From assembly GCF_018982965.1 (NCBI RefSeq), contig NZ_JACBYP010000037.1, positions 1-64,000 on the forward strand: a DNA stretch of 64,000 bases, in the 5' to 3' direction. The notes beneath the pieces were generated by a model, which worked only from the letters and a program-made list of their open reading frames with translations, did not search any database and was not told the origin of the DNA. Shown here in pieces: positions 17,379 through 25,574 of the stretch. Each line of letters starts with the position of its first letter. Positions within the stretch are counted from its first letter, which is position 1. The stretch comes from Streptomyces mayonensis (GTDB lineage: Bacteria; Actinomycetota; Actinomycetes; Streptomycetales; Streptomycetaceae). Both the position numbers and the translations under genes were made by a program.

Positions 17379-17978
17379 GTGGAGAGTTCGTTGGAGGGTC
17401 CGGTGGAGGGCGTCGGCAGCAGGGAGGCGCTGATCGGGCGGGTCCGGGAGGGCTCGCGGATCAAGTACCTGTGCTTCTGGGGGCACCGGCCGCTCCCGGA
17501 CGGGCGGATCGGGCCGGGCTGCCTGAGCCAGTGGTGGCCGTCGCCGTTCACGGTCGCCGGGGTGGAGTACGCGACGGCGGAGCACTGGATGATGGCCGGC
17601 AAGGCCCGGCTCTTCGGGGACACCGGGGCCGAGCGGCGGGTGCTGGCGGCGGGTCATCCTGCCGAGGCCAAGAAGGCCGGCCGGCTGGTGCGGGGGTTCG
17701 ACGAGGCGGTGTGGGAGCGGGAGCGGCTGGGGATCGTGGTCGCCGGCAGCGTCCACAAGTTCGCCTCGGACCCTGCCCTGCGCCGGTTCCTGCTGGACAC
17801 GGGCGGGAGAGTGCTGGTGGAGGCGAGCCCCGTGGACCGGGTGTGGGGCATCGGCCTCTCGGCGGACGACGAGCGGGCGAGGGACCCGGAGCGTTGGCGG
17901 GGGCCGAATCTGCTGGGGTTCGCGCTGATGGCCGCCCGGGAGCGGCTGCGCGCGGACGGCCCGGGGGACGGCGGTTGA
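17379..17978 (+). CDS. NADAR-family (YbiA-like) protein
   Basis: The 199-residue protein carries the NADAR/DUF1768 core: FWGHRPLPDGRIGPGCLSQW, then EYATAEHWMMAGKARLFGD and the C-terminal VWGIGLSADDERARDP with WRGPNLLGFALM. Members act on ADP-ribosylated or riboflavin-derived compounds; some remove ADP-ribose from guanine in DNA. The GTG at 17379 follows GGGGGG with good spacing. Upstream ATGs at 17250 and 17304 have no ribosome binding site and would read through the 14-bp repeats. No DarT-like toxin or riboflavin gene is adjacent, so the role here is open. Confidence 0.78.
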   Translation: MESSLEGPVEGVGSREALIGRVREGSRIKYLCFWGHRPLPDGRIGPGCLSQWWPSPFTVAGVEYATAEHWMMAGKARLFGDTGAERRVLAAGHPAEAKKAGRLVRGFDEAVWERERLGIVVAGSVHKFASDPALRRFLLDTGGRVLVEASPVDRVWGIGLSADDERARDPERWRGPNLLGFALMAARERLRADGPGDGG

Positions 17979-18033
17979 GGGGCCGGCCGGTACCGGGCGG
18001 CCCCTTACCGCTCACCGGCCTGCCGGCACCGGC

Positions 18034-18480
18034 TCAGGCGAGGCTCATCAGGCTCGCGAAGGCGAGGAAGCCGAGCAGCGGCAGGATCACGGTGGCCGTG
18101 ATGCCGAGCACGAGACCGGCGGTCGCCGAGCCCTTGTTGGTGGCCTCGCCCCGGCCGGCCTTTCCGCGGCCGACCGCGCCGAAGATGATCGCGAGGACGC
18201 CCAGGACGACACCGAAGAACCAGAGGAAGAGGGTCAGGCTGCACACGACGCCGATGATGCCGAGCACCAGCCCCGAGGTTCCCATGCCGTTGCTCGGCTG
18301 CATCGGCATGCCGTATCCGGGGCCCTGCGGATAACCCATCGGCGGGGCGGCCGGGTAGGAAGGTCCCTGGTTCGGATAGCCGTATCCGGGCGCGGACTGC
18401 GGGTAGGCGTAGCCTCCCGCGGGCGGCGGGCCCGGCTGCGGCGGCCCGTAGTCGGCGGGCCCCGGGTTGGAGTACGACAT
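18034..18480 (-). CDS. DUF4190-domain membrane protein
   Basis: The 148-residue protein has a Pro/Gly/Tyr-rich N-terminus (about 1-65, with PGYGYPNQGP-type repeats) followed by two hydrophobic helices (LVLGIIGVVCSLTLFLWFFGVVLGVL and LVLGITATVILPLLGFLAFASL) joined by a short basic loop. This is the DUF4190 arrangement common in actinobacteria, of unknown function. It lies next to a paralogue in the same direction, 58 bases downstream of it, suggesting a duplicated pair. Confidence 0.8.
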   Translation of the reverse strand: MSYSNPGPADYGPPQPGPPPAGGYAYPQSAPGYGYPNQGPSYPAAPPMGYPQGPGYGMPMQPSNGMGTSGLVLGIIGVVCSLTLFLWFFGVVLGVLAIIFGAVGRGKAGRGEATNKGSATAGLVLGITATVILPLLGFLAFASLMSLA

Positions 18481-18538
18481 GAACTGCTCTCCCCTCGTTG
18501 GAGCTTGACATCGTAGGGGTGCCCCTGTGGGGAGGAGC

Positions 18539-19219
18539 TCAGATTTCCGCCGTCACGGAGACCGGCGCCGGGCGCGCGGCGCCGTAGTAGGGGTCGTCGT
18601 CCAGGTCCTCGTTGATCGCGGCGGTGATCCCTATGGCGATCAGGGTGATCACGACGACGCCGAGGATGATGCCGATGATGCCCATGACGAAGCCGGCCTG
18701 TGCCTGCCCGTGGTTGTTGGCGAGCCCCTGCTCCGCCTTGCGGCGCCCCTTGACGCCGAAGACCACGGCGAGGATGCCGAGCACCACGGAGACCACGCCG
18801 TAGAAGCAGAACAGGGCGCAGGCGAGGATGCCGAGCACCATGGAGGCGGTACCCATGCCGTTCTGCGGGGCCATCGGCATGCCGGGCCAGCCGTACCCCT
18901 GGCCGTAACCGGGGTAGCCGTACCCGGGTGGGGCGCCCGGCGGAACACCGGGGCCGCCGGGCGCGACCGGCGGGGGCGGTACGGCACCGTCGGGGCCGCC
19001 GCCGAACCCGGCGCTCGGCATCGATGTGACCGTGGCCTGGTCGTGCACGGTCGGCGGCTGCGGCCAGGGCGGCGTGTCACCGGCGGGCCGGGGCGGTTCC
19101 TGCGGCCGGGGCGGACCGGCGTCGCCCTCCTTGTGCAGCGACGGCCCGCTCTCGGGCGGCGCCCAGGGGTCGCGATCGGCGGCGGAGTCCTCGCCGCCCG
19201 GCCGTGCTGCGTCCGTCAT
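18539..19219 (-). CDS. DUF4190-domain membrane protein, paralogue
   Basis: The 226-residue protein has a long disordered Pro/Gly-rich head (about 1-125) and a two-helix DUF4190 tail starting QNGMGTASMVLGILACALF, similar to NGMGTSGLVLGIIGVV in its neighbour. Three to four hydrophobic stretches suggest membrane insertion. A short acidic/tyrosine tail, DLDDDPYYGAARP, follows the last helix. Function unknown. It is divergent from the deaminase gene at 19421. Confidence 0.8.
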   Translation of the reverse strand: MTDAARPGGEDSAADRDPWAPPESGPSLHKEGDAGPPRPQEPPRPAGDTPPWPQPPTVHDQATVTSMPSAGFGGGPDGAVPPPPVAPGGPGVPPGAPPGYGYPGYGQGYGWPGMPMAPQNGMGTASMVLGILACALFCFYGVVSVVLGILAVVFGVKGRRKAEQGLANNHGQAQAGFVMGIIGIILGVVVITLIAIGITAAINEDLDDDPYYGAARPAPVSVTAEI

Positions 19220-19300
19220 GCCTTGCCCCCTGGGTCGTTCCTGCCCGTCATGCTACGGTCCCGGGCCGCCCGGCGTTCCACCGGCCTACGATGATCCCCA

Positions 19301-19347
19301 GGTCCTGTCGTCACATTCCGGGCAGACGGAAAGGCGACGACAGGGCC
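19301..19347 (+). promoter_or_regulatory. Long stem-loop in the leader of the deaminase gene
   Basis: GGTCCTGTCGTC (19301-19312) pairs with GACGACAGGGCC (19336-19347), a 12-bp stem with one wobble and a 23-base loop. It lies 73 bases upstream of the ATG, downstream of a TACGAT box near 19287 that could be the -10. A transcribed leader element is plausible. An operator is the alternative. Confidence 0.45.
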
Positions 19348-19420
19348 TACCCGGATCAGCCGATCACCCGCGCCCACCGCCGCCTCGCGCGGCCCGGGGC
19401 GCCGCCTTGGGGAGGAACCC

Positions 19421-20482
19421 ATGACCGAGCACCTCGTCGACCCGGACGTCCCGCGCGACCTGCACGCCTTCATCGCCGGGCTGCCCAAGGCCGAGTTGCA
19501 CGTCCACCACGTCGGCTCCGCCTCCCCGCGCATCGTGTCCGAACTGGCCGCGCGCCACCCCGACTCCAAGGTCCCCACCGACCCGGAGGCGCTGGTCGAC
19601 TACTTCACGTTCACGGACTTCGCGCACTTCATCGACGTGTACCTGTCCGTCGTCGACCTGATCCGCACGCCCGAGGACGTCCGGCTGCTGACGTACGAGG
19701 TGGCCCGGGAGATGGCCCGGCAGCAGGTGCGGTACGCCGAGCTGACGATCACGCCCTTCTCGTCCACCCGCCGCGGCATCGACGAGGGCGCGTTCATGGA
19801 GGCGATCGAGGACGCCCGCAAGGCGGCGGAGGCCGAGTTCGGGACCGTACTGCGCTGGTGCTTCGACATCCCGGGCGAGGCCGGCCTGGAGTCCGCCGAG
19901 GAGACGACGCGGCTCGCCACCGACGACCGGCTGCGCCCGGAGGGCCTGGTCTCGTTCGGCCTGGGCGGGCCCGAGATCGGGGTGGCGCGCCCGCAGTTCG
20001 AGCCGTACTTCGACCGGGCGATCGCCGCGGGGCTGCACTCCGTGCCGCACGCCGGTGAGACCACGGGCCCGCAGACGGTGTGGGACGCGCTGACCCACCT
20101 GCGCGCCGAACGGATCGGCCACGGCACCAGCTCGGCGCAGGACCCGAAGCTGCTGGCCCACCTCGCCGAGCGGCGCATCCCGCTGGAGGTGTGCCCGACC
20201 TCGAACGTCGCCACCCGCGCGGTGCGCACCCTCGACGAGCACCCGATCGGGGAGTTCGTCCGCGCCGGTGTCCCGGTGACGATCGGCTCCGACGACCCGC
20301 CGATGTTCGGCACCGACCTGAACAACGAGTACGCGGTCGCCGCCCGTCTCCTCGCCCTCGACGAGCGCGGCCTCGCCGACCTCGCGAAGAACGGGGTGGA
20401 GGCCTCCTTCCTGGACGCGCCGGGCAAGGCCCGGATCGCCCAGGAGATCGACACGTACACCGCCGCCTGGCTCGCCTCCTGA
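19421..20482 (+). CDS. COG1816 purine deaminase, probably aminodeoxyfutalosine deaminase
   Basis: The 353-residue metal-dependent deaminase has metal ligands H27 and H29 in KAELHVHHVGSA, the His-Glu pair in VPHAGETTG (near 210) and the terminal Asp in TIGSDDPPMFGT (near 288). True adenosine deaminases usually read HLHLDG or HVHLDG at the first motif; here HHVG replaces LDG, which points away from plain adenosine. From memory, the Streptomyces members of this branch deaminate 6-aminodeoxyfutalosine in the futalosine route to menaquinone. No other menaquinone gene is nearby. The start has a strong GGAGGAACCC. Adenosine deaminase remains the alternative. Confidence 0.7.
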   Translation: MTEHLVDPDVPRDLHAFIAGLPKAELHVHHVGSASPRIVSELAARHPDSKVPTDPEALVDYFTFTDFAHFIDVYLSVVDLIRTPEDVRLLTYEVAREMARQQVRYAELTITPFSSTRRGIDEGAFMEAIEDARKAAEAEFGTVLRWCFDIPGEAGLESAEETTRLATDDRLRPEGLVSFGLGGPEIGVARPQFEPYFDRAIAAGLHSVPHAGETTGPQTVWDALTHLRAERIGHGTSSAQDPKLLAHLAERRIPLEVCPTSNVATRAVRTLDEHPIGEFVRAGVPVTIGSDDPPMFGTDLNNEYAVAARLLALDERGLADLAKNGVEASFLDAPGKARIAQEIDTYTAAWLAS

Positions 20483-20493
20483 GAGTTGGCCCC

Positions 20494-21201
20494 ATGACCT
20501 CCACCTCCCCGCACGACGTGACCGCCGTGGCCCACCGCGGCGACCCCTACCGGCACCGTGAGAACACGATCGACTCGCTGTGCTCCGCCCTCGACCGCGG
20601 CGCGGACGCGGTGGAGACGGACGTACGCCTGACCCGCGACGGCGTGCCGGTGCTGCTGCACGACGAGACGCTGAAGCGGCTGTGGGAGCAGGACCGGCCG
20701 GTGCGCTCGCTGTCAGCCGAGGAGGTGCGGGGGCTGACGGCGGGCCGGGTGCCGACGCTCGCCGAGGCGCTGGCCGCGACCGCCGGCAGCCGGCTGCTGC
20801 TCGACCTGCCGGGCGGGCCGGACGAGCGGGCGGTGCGCCGCGTCGTGGACGTGGTCCGCGAGTGCGGGGCGGCGGACCGCGTCTACTACTGCGCGGGCGC
20901 GGCCACCATGCTCCACGTGCGCGCCGCCGACCCCGCCGCGGAGATCGCGCTGACCTGGACGACGGCGGCCCCGCCCTGGCCCGCGGTGCTGGCGGCGGTC
21001 CGGCCGAAGTGGCTCAACTACCGCTTCGGCCTGGTCGACCGGCCCCTGGCCGACCGCGTCCGCAGGGACGGGCTCCGCCTCTCCGTCTGGACCCCCGACA
21101 CCCGCCGCACCATGCGCCGCCTGCTGGCCCTGGGCGTCGATTCGATCACGACCAACCGCGTGGAGGTGCTGACCGCCCTGAGGGGCGGCCGGGTGCGGTA
21201 G
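20494..21201 (+). CDS. Glycerophosphodiester phosphodiesterase family protein
   Basis: The 235-residue protein shows the GDPD barrel motifs: AVAHRGDPYRHRENTI with the catalytic His and Arg, DAVETDVRLTRDGVPVLLHDETL with metal ligands Glu and Asp and the second His, and a C-terminal LSVWTPDTRRTMRRLLALGVDSITTNR. It should hydrolyse glycerophosphodiesters to glycerol 3-phosphate and an alcohol. No signal peptide is seen, so it is probably cytoplasmic. The ATG lies 11 bases after the deaminase stop, so the two are likely co-transcribed. Confidence 0.87.
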   Translation: MTSTSPHDVTAVAHRGDPYRHRENTIDSLCSALDRGADAVETDVRLTRDGVPVLLHDETLKRLWEQDRPVRSLSAEEVRGLTAGRVPTLAEALAATAGSRLLLDLPGGPDERAVRRVVDVVRECGAADRVYYCAGAATMLHVRAADPAAEIALTWTTAAPPWPAVLAAVRPKWLNYRFGLVDRPLADRVRRDGLRLSVWTPDTRRTMRRLLALGVDSITTNRVEVLTALRGGRVR

Positions 21202-21235
21202 CCGGCGGGGCCGCACGCCCACGATGCCGTTCCAC

Positions 21236-21590
21236 CGCGGTCGGTGGGCCGGTGGTTCATCAGGGCCGGGCCGGCCTTGCAGAAGAACGCGTCGTTGCCG
21301 TTGATCTCCTCGATGCAGTCGACGGAGATGCCCGTCTGCTCCTCGAACGCCTCGAGGGTGGGGCGGCGGTCGGGGTGCTCGTCGTCGGTGTCCATGGAGA
21401 CAGGGCGGCAAGTCGGCTCAGGCGAGGCGTCGTTCGGTGGCGGGCCGGTCCCGCGCGGCGCGGTCGCCCGGTGCGACGTACGCGGCCGGGACGCCGCAGC
21501 CGGCCGGTGCGCCGGGCGGCCCGAGCGGGGCCGCGCCGCCCGGGCCGCGCAGCAGCACCCGGCGGGAGAGCGGAGGTGTCTTCGGGGGCA
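21236..21590 (-). pseudogene. Remnant of a polyamine-binding lipoprotein gene (potD-like)
   Basis: Two pieces of a PotD-type gene remain in different frames. The first encodes a Tat lipoprotein signal, LSRRVLLRGPGG through PAGCGVPAAYVAPGDRAA, ending in a TGA right after RRLA. The second, in another frame, encodes MDTDDEHPDRRPTLEAFEEQ and IEEINGNDAFFCKAGPALMN, clearly matching the binding protein at 14.3-15.5 kb (MDVDDSGRRHPTLEAF, EDINDNSEFFGKI). The remaining two thirds of the gene are gone. The fragment sits between the phosphodiesterase and the second aldehyde dehydrogenase. A functional copy at this site in relatives is likely but not shown. Confidence 0.85.
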
Positions 21591-21700
21591 GGGGGCAGGA
21601 GCAGCGACAGGGCAGGGCAGGGCACGAGGATCCCGTCCCCTGCCCGCCGGGACAATCGAGGCTGTGCGTCGAGCGGGCCCGGCCGGGCCCGACACCCTGT

Positions 21701-21826
21701 CGAGCGCGGGGAGTTCACCGCGATCGACCCGCCGCACACGCGCCGAGCGCCGGGAGTTCACCACGACCGACCTGCCGCACACACCGAGCGCGGGAAGTTC
21801 ACCACGACCGACCCGCCGCACACGCA
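21701..21826. repeat. Three tandem 40-43-bp repeats
   Basis: Units at 21701-21743, 21744-21783 and 21784-21826 share the form CGAGCGCGGGAGTTCACCACGA then CCGACCCGCCGCACACGC, with a few substitutions and small gaps. They lie between the potD-like remnant and the aldehyde dehydrogenase stop codon. No open frame across them looks genuine. Confidence 0.88.
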
Positions 21827-21884
21827 CCGCGGCCCCGGGCGAGACCGGGGAGGTCCCGTCCGGGGCCGCGCGCGGGGCGTCGGG

Positions 21885-23324
21885 TCAGGCGTCCAGCGAC
21901 GTCATCACGTGCTTGATCCGCGTGTAGTCGTCGAAGCCGTACCCCGACAGGTCCTTGCCGTAGCCGGACTTCTTGAAGCCGCCGTGCGGCATCTCGGCGA
22001 CCAGCGGGATGTGGGTGTTGATCCACACGCAGCCGAAGTCCAGCCTCCTGGACATCCGCATCGCGCGGCCGTGGTCCTTGGTCCACACCGAGGAGGCCAG
22101 CGCGTACTCGACGCCGTTGGCCCACTCGACGGCCTGGTCCTCGTCGCGGAAGGACTGGACGGTGATGACCGGGCCGAAGACCTCGTGCTGGATGATCTCG
22201 TCGTCCTGCTTGAGGCCGGAGACGACGGTCGGGGCGTAGAAGTAGCCCTTGTCGCCGACCCGGTGGCCACCCGCCTCGACCTTGGCGTGCGCGGGCAGCC
22301 GGTCGATGAACCCGGAGACCTGCTTCAGCTGGTCGGGGTTGTTGAGCGGGCCGTAGAGCACGTCCTCGTCGTCCGGCTGCCCGGTCTTGATCTCGGACGC
22401 GGCCTTCGCCAGCGCGCTGACGAACTCGTCGTGGACCGACTCGTGGACCAGGACGCGGGTGGCCGCCGTGCAGTCCTGGCCGGCGTTGAAGTAGCCCGCC
22501 TCCGAGATGCCCTCGACGGCCTTGGGGATGTCGGTGTCCTCGAAGACGACGACCGGCGCCTTGCCGCCCAGCTCCAGGTGGACGCGCTTGAGGTCCTTGG
22601 ACGCGGACTCGGCGACCGACATGCCGGCCCGTACGGAGCCGGTGATGGAGGCCATCGCCGGGGTCGGGTGCTCGACCATCAGGCGGCCGGTGCCGCGGTC
22701 GCCGCAGACGACGTTGAAGACGCCCTTCGGCACGATCGAGCCGATGATGTCGGCCATCAGGGCCGTGGAGGCGGGGGTGGTGTCCGAGGGCTTGAGGACG
22801 ACGGTGTTGCCGGCCGCGAGCGCCGGGGCGAACTTCCACACCGCCATCATCATCGGGTAGTTCCACGGCGCGACCTGCGCGCAGACGCCGATCGGCTCGC
22901 GGCGCACGAAGGAGGTCAGGCCCTCCATGTACTCGCCGGCGCCGCGCCCCTCCAGCATCCGGGCCGCGCCCGCGAAGAAGCGGATCTGGTCGACCATGGG
23001 CGGGATCTCCTCGGAGCGGGTGAGCCCGATCGGCTTGCCCGTGTTCTCCACCTCGGCCGCGATCAGTTCCTCGGCCCGCTCCTCGAACGCGTCCGCGATC
23101 TTCAGCAGGGCCTTCTGCCGCTCGGCCGGGACCAGGTCCCGCCAGGCGGGGAAGGCCGCCGCCGCGGCGGCCATGGCCGCGTCCACGTCCGCCTGCCCGG
23201 ACAGGGGGGCGGTCGCGTAGGCCTCGCCCGTGGCGGGATTGACCACGTCCGTGGTCCGTCCGTCGGCGGCGTCCCGGAACTCACCGTCGATGTAGTTGCG
23301 CAGACGACGCAGTTCGGTGCTCAC
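21885..23324 (-). CDS. Aldehyde dehydrogenase, probable gamma-aminobutyraldehyde dehydrogenase (second copy)
   Basis: The 479-residue enzyme has the catalytic Glu in VHLELGGKAPV (near residue 250), Cys in NAGQDCTAATRV (near 284) and the NAD-binding VAPWNYPMMM and NTVVLKPSD motifs. MPHGGFKKSGYGKDLSGYG near the end is typical of betaine/aminobutyraldehyde dehydrogenases. It is close to, but clearly distinct from, the enzyme at 15.6-17.1 kb. GTG at 23324 follows GGAGGG. It is divergent from an Lrp-type regulator and an aminotransferase, which suggests a transaminase route for diamines: amine to aminoaldehyde, then to the amino acid. Confidence 0.88.
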   Translation of the reverse strand: MSTELRRLRNYIDGEFRDAADGRTTDVVNPATGEAYATAPLSGQADVDAAMAAAAAAFPAWRDLVPAERQKALLKIADAFEERAEELIAAEVENTGKPIGLTRSEEIPPMVDQIRFFAGAARMLEGRGAGEYMEGLTSFVRREPIGVCAQVAPWNYPMMMAVWKFAPALAAGNTVVLKPSDTTPASTALMADIIGSIVPKGVFNVVCGDRGTGRLMVEHPTPAMASITGSVRAGMSVAESASKDLKRVHLELGGKAPVVVFEDTDIPKAVEGISEAGYFNAGQDCTAATRVLVHESVHDEFVSALAKAASEIKTGQPDDEDVLYGPLNNPDQLKQVSGFIDRLPAHAKVEAGGHRVGDKGYFYAPTVVSGLKQDDEIIQHEVFGPVITVQSFRDEDQAVEWANGVEYALASSVWTKDHGRAMRMSRRLDFGCVWINTHIPLVAEMPHGGFKKSGYGKDLSGYGFDDYTRIKHVMTSLDA

Positions 23325-23414
23325 TGCCGGCCCTCCAAGTTCGGGTGTCCAGTAATTGAGACACCCACCCTAAACGGAGTTCCGACGTTTTCAACACCCC
23401 CACTCCCCCCGGGG

Positions 23415-23480
23415 TTGCGATATCCGTAGATTAGAGCGATTGAAACAACGGATTTCATCGGTCCGACCTTGCGAAACAAT
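23415..23480. promoter_or_regulatory. Divergent control region of aldehyde dehydrogenase and Lrp genes
   Basis: This AT-richer stretch holds TGAAA-N7-TTTCA (23441-23457), an inverted repeat of the kind bound by Lrp/AsnC dimers. Its lower strand contains TCCGTTGTT, the 9-mer also present upstream of the polyamine operon. ATCCGT...ACGGAT form a wider pair of arms (23422-23454). Autoregulation by the adjacent Lrp-type gene is the simplest reading. Confidence 0.5.
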
Positions 23481-23504
23481 CGATACGTCGGGCACAGTGA
23501 AGCC

Positions 23505-24005
23505 GTGGCCAGTCGAAGCGCAGACCAGAAGGACTCCCGCGAGTCCCGCAACGGCACTCCCCAGTTGGACGCCGTCTCCCTCGCCATCATCGAGCAGCTC
23601 CAGGAGGACGGCCGCCGGCCCTACGCCGCCATCGGCAAGGCCGTGGGCCTGTCGGAGGCGGCCGTGCGCCAGCGCGTCCAGAAGCTGCTCGACCAGGGCG
23701 TGATGCAGATCGTCGCCGTCACGGACCCGCTCACGGTCGGGTTCCGGCGCCAGGCGATGGTCGGCGTCAACGTCGAGGGGGACGTGGAGTCGGTGGCCGA
23801 GGCGCTCACGGCCATGTCGGAGTGCGAGTACGTGGTGATGACCGCGGGCTCCTTCGACCTGATGGTGGAGGTGGTCTGCGAGGACGACGACCACCTCCTG
23901 GAGGTCATCAACCGGCGCATCAGGGCCGTGCCGGGCGTGCGCTCCACCGAGAGTTTCGTCTACCTCAAGCTCAAGAAGCAGACCTACATGTGGGGAACCC
24001 GATAA
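23505..24005 (+). CDS. Lrp/AsnC-family transcriptional regulator
   Basis: The 166-residue protein has an N-terminal winged helix (LDAVSLAIIEQLQEDGRRPYAAIG, recognition helix LSEAAVRQRVQKLLDQG) and a C-terminal RAM/AsnC ligand-binding domain (SECEYVVMTAGSFDLMVEV through VPGVRSTESFVYLKL). It lies divergent from an aldehyde dehydrogenase and two bases before an aminotransferase, so it probably senses an amine or amino acid and controls both. The GTG at 23505 is preferred; a TTG at 23469 in the same frame is possible but lacks a ribosome binding site and known homologous residues. Confidence 0.87.
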   Translation: MASRSADQKDSRESRNGTPQLDAVSLAIIEQLQEDGRRPYAAIGKAVGLSEAAVRQRVQKLLDQGVMQIVAVTDPLTVGFRRQAMVGVNVEGDVESVAEALTAMSECEYVVMTAGSFDLMVEVVCEDDDHLLEVINRRIRAVPGVRSTESFVYLKLKKQTYMWGTR

Positions 24006-24007
24006 TC

Positions 24008-25381
24008 GTGAGCACCGACCGTCCCAAGGACCTCAGCCGGACCGCCTACGACCACCTGTGGATGCACTTCACCCGCATGTCGTCGTACGAGAACGCCCCC
24101 GTCCCCACCATCGTCCGCGGCGAGGGCACCCACATCTACGACGACCGGGGCAAGCGGTACCTCGACGGCCTCGCGGGCCTGTTCGTGGTGCAGGCCGGGC
24201 ACGGCCGCCAGGAGCTGGCGGAGACCGCCGCGAAGCAGGCGCAGGAGCTGGCCTTCTTCCCCGTGTGGTCCTACGCCCACCCCAAGGCCGTCGAGCTGGC
24301 CGAACGACTGGCGCACGAGGCTCCGGGCGACCTCAACAAGGTCTTCTTCACCACCGGCGGCGGCGAGGCGGTCGAGACGGCCTGGAAGCTCGCCAAGCAG
24401 TACTTCAAGCTGACCGGCAGGCCGACCAAGTACAAGGTGATCTCCCGCGCGGTGGCCTACCACGGCACTCCGCAGGGCGCCCTGTCCATCACGGGCCTGC
24501 CGGGCCTCAAGGCTCCCTTCGAGCCGCTGGTCCCCGGCGCGCACAAGGTGCCCAACACCAACATCTACCGGGCCCCGCTCTTCGGCGACGACCCCGAGGC
24601 CTTCGGCCGCTGGGCCGCCGACCAGATCGAGCAGCAGATCCTCTTCGAGGGCCCCGACACGGTCGCGGCGGTCTTCCTGGAGCCGGTGCAGAACGCCGGC
24701 GGCTGCTTCCCGCCCCCGCCCGGCTACTTCCAGCGGGTGCGCGAGATATGCGACCGGTACGACGTGCTGCTCGTCTCGGACGAGGTCATCTGCGCCTTCG
24801 GCCGGCTCGGCACGACCTTCGCCTGCGACAAGTTCGGCTATGTCCCGGACATGATCACCTGCGCCAAGGGCATGACCTCGGGCTACTCCCCCATCGGCGC
24901 CTGCGTCGTCTCCGACCGGCTGGCCGAGCCGTTCTACCGGGGCGACAACACCTTCCTGCACGGCTACACCTTCGGCGGTCACCCGGTCTCCGCCGCGGTG
25001 GGCCTCGCCAACCTCGACCTCTTCGAGCGCGAGGGCCTCAACCAGCACGTCCTCGACAACGAAAGCGCCTTCCGCGCGACGCTGGAGAAACTGCACGACC
25101 TGCCGATCGTCGGCGACGTCCGCGGCAACGGCTTCTTCTACGGCATCGAGCTGGTCAAGGACAAGACCACCAAGGAGACCTTCGACGAGGAGGAGACCGA
25201 GCGCGTCCTGTACGGCTTCCTGTCGAAGAAGCTCTTCGAGAACGGGCTGTACTGCCGTGCCGACGACCGCGGCGACCCGGTCGTCCAGCTCGCCCCGCCG
25301 CTGATCTCGAACCAGGAGACCTTCGACGAGATCGAGCAGATCCTGCGCGCCACGCTGACGGAGGCGTGGTCAAAGCTCTGA
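24008..25381 (+). CDS. Class III aminotransferase, putrescine/diamine-pyruvate type
   Basis: The 457-residue PLP enzyme has the lysine motif ITCAKGMTSGYSPIGA (near residue 285), LLVSDEVICAFGRLG with the PLP-pairing Asp (near 257) and FFTTGGGEAVETAWKLA (near 117). Sequence features match SpuC/omega-transaminase enzymes that move amino groups from putrescine or other amines to pyruvate. The GTG start lies two bases after the regulator stop codon, so the two are an operon. Product aminoaldehydes would be handled by the divergent aldehyde dehydrogenase. The precise amine is inferred. Confidence 0.85.
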   Translation: MSTDRPKDLSRTAYDHLWMHFTRMSSYENAPVPTIVRGEGTHIYDDRGKRYLDGLAGLFVVQAGHGRQELAETAAKQAQELAFFPVWSYAHPKAVELAERLAHEAPGDLNKVFFTTGGGEAVETAWKLAKQYFKLTGRPTKYKVISRAVAYHGTPQGALSITGLPGLKAPFEPLVPGAHKVPNTNIYRAPLFGDDPEAFGRWAADQIEQQILFEGPDTVAAVFLEPVQNAGGCFPPPPGYFQRVREICDRYDVLLVSDEVICAFGRLGTTFACDKFGYVPDMITCAKGMTSGYSPIGACVVSDRLAEPFYRGDNTFLHGYTFGGHPVSAAVGLANLDLFEREGLNQHVLDNESAFRATLEKLHDLPIVGDVRGNGFFYGIELVKDKTTKETFDEEETERVLYGFLSKKLFENGLYCRADDRGDPVVQLAPPLISNQETFDEIEQILRATLTEAWSKL

Positions 25382-25574
25382 TCGTCCGCTGAGACGATCA
25401 TCACCGGCCCCGGCGCCGCCCGTTCGAGTGAGACACGGCGGTCCGGGGCCTCGTACTGTCCGGCCCCCGCGCGGGGACTGCCTAGCGTGCCCAGTGACCG
25501 ATCGCCCCCGCCCTCGTTCCCCCGGAAGGGGGACACGAACGGGGAAACACGGATCAGAACCGAGGTGTACGCCC

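Noticed and set aside
20580..23429. 949-residue rightward open frame across the phosphodiesterase and aldehyde dehydrogenase
   Set aside because: Crosses real genes on both strands; high GC leaves stop codons rare. No recognisable motif.
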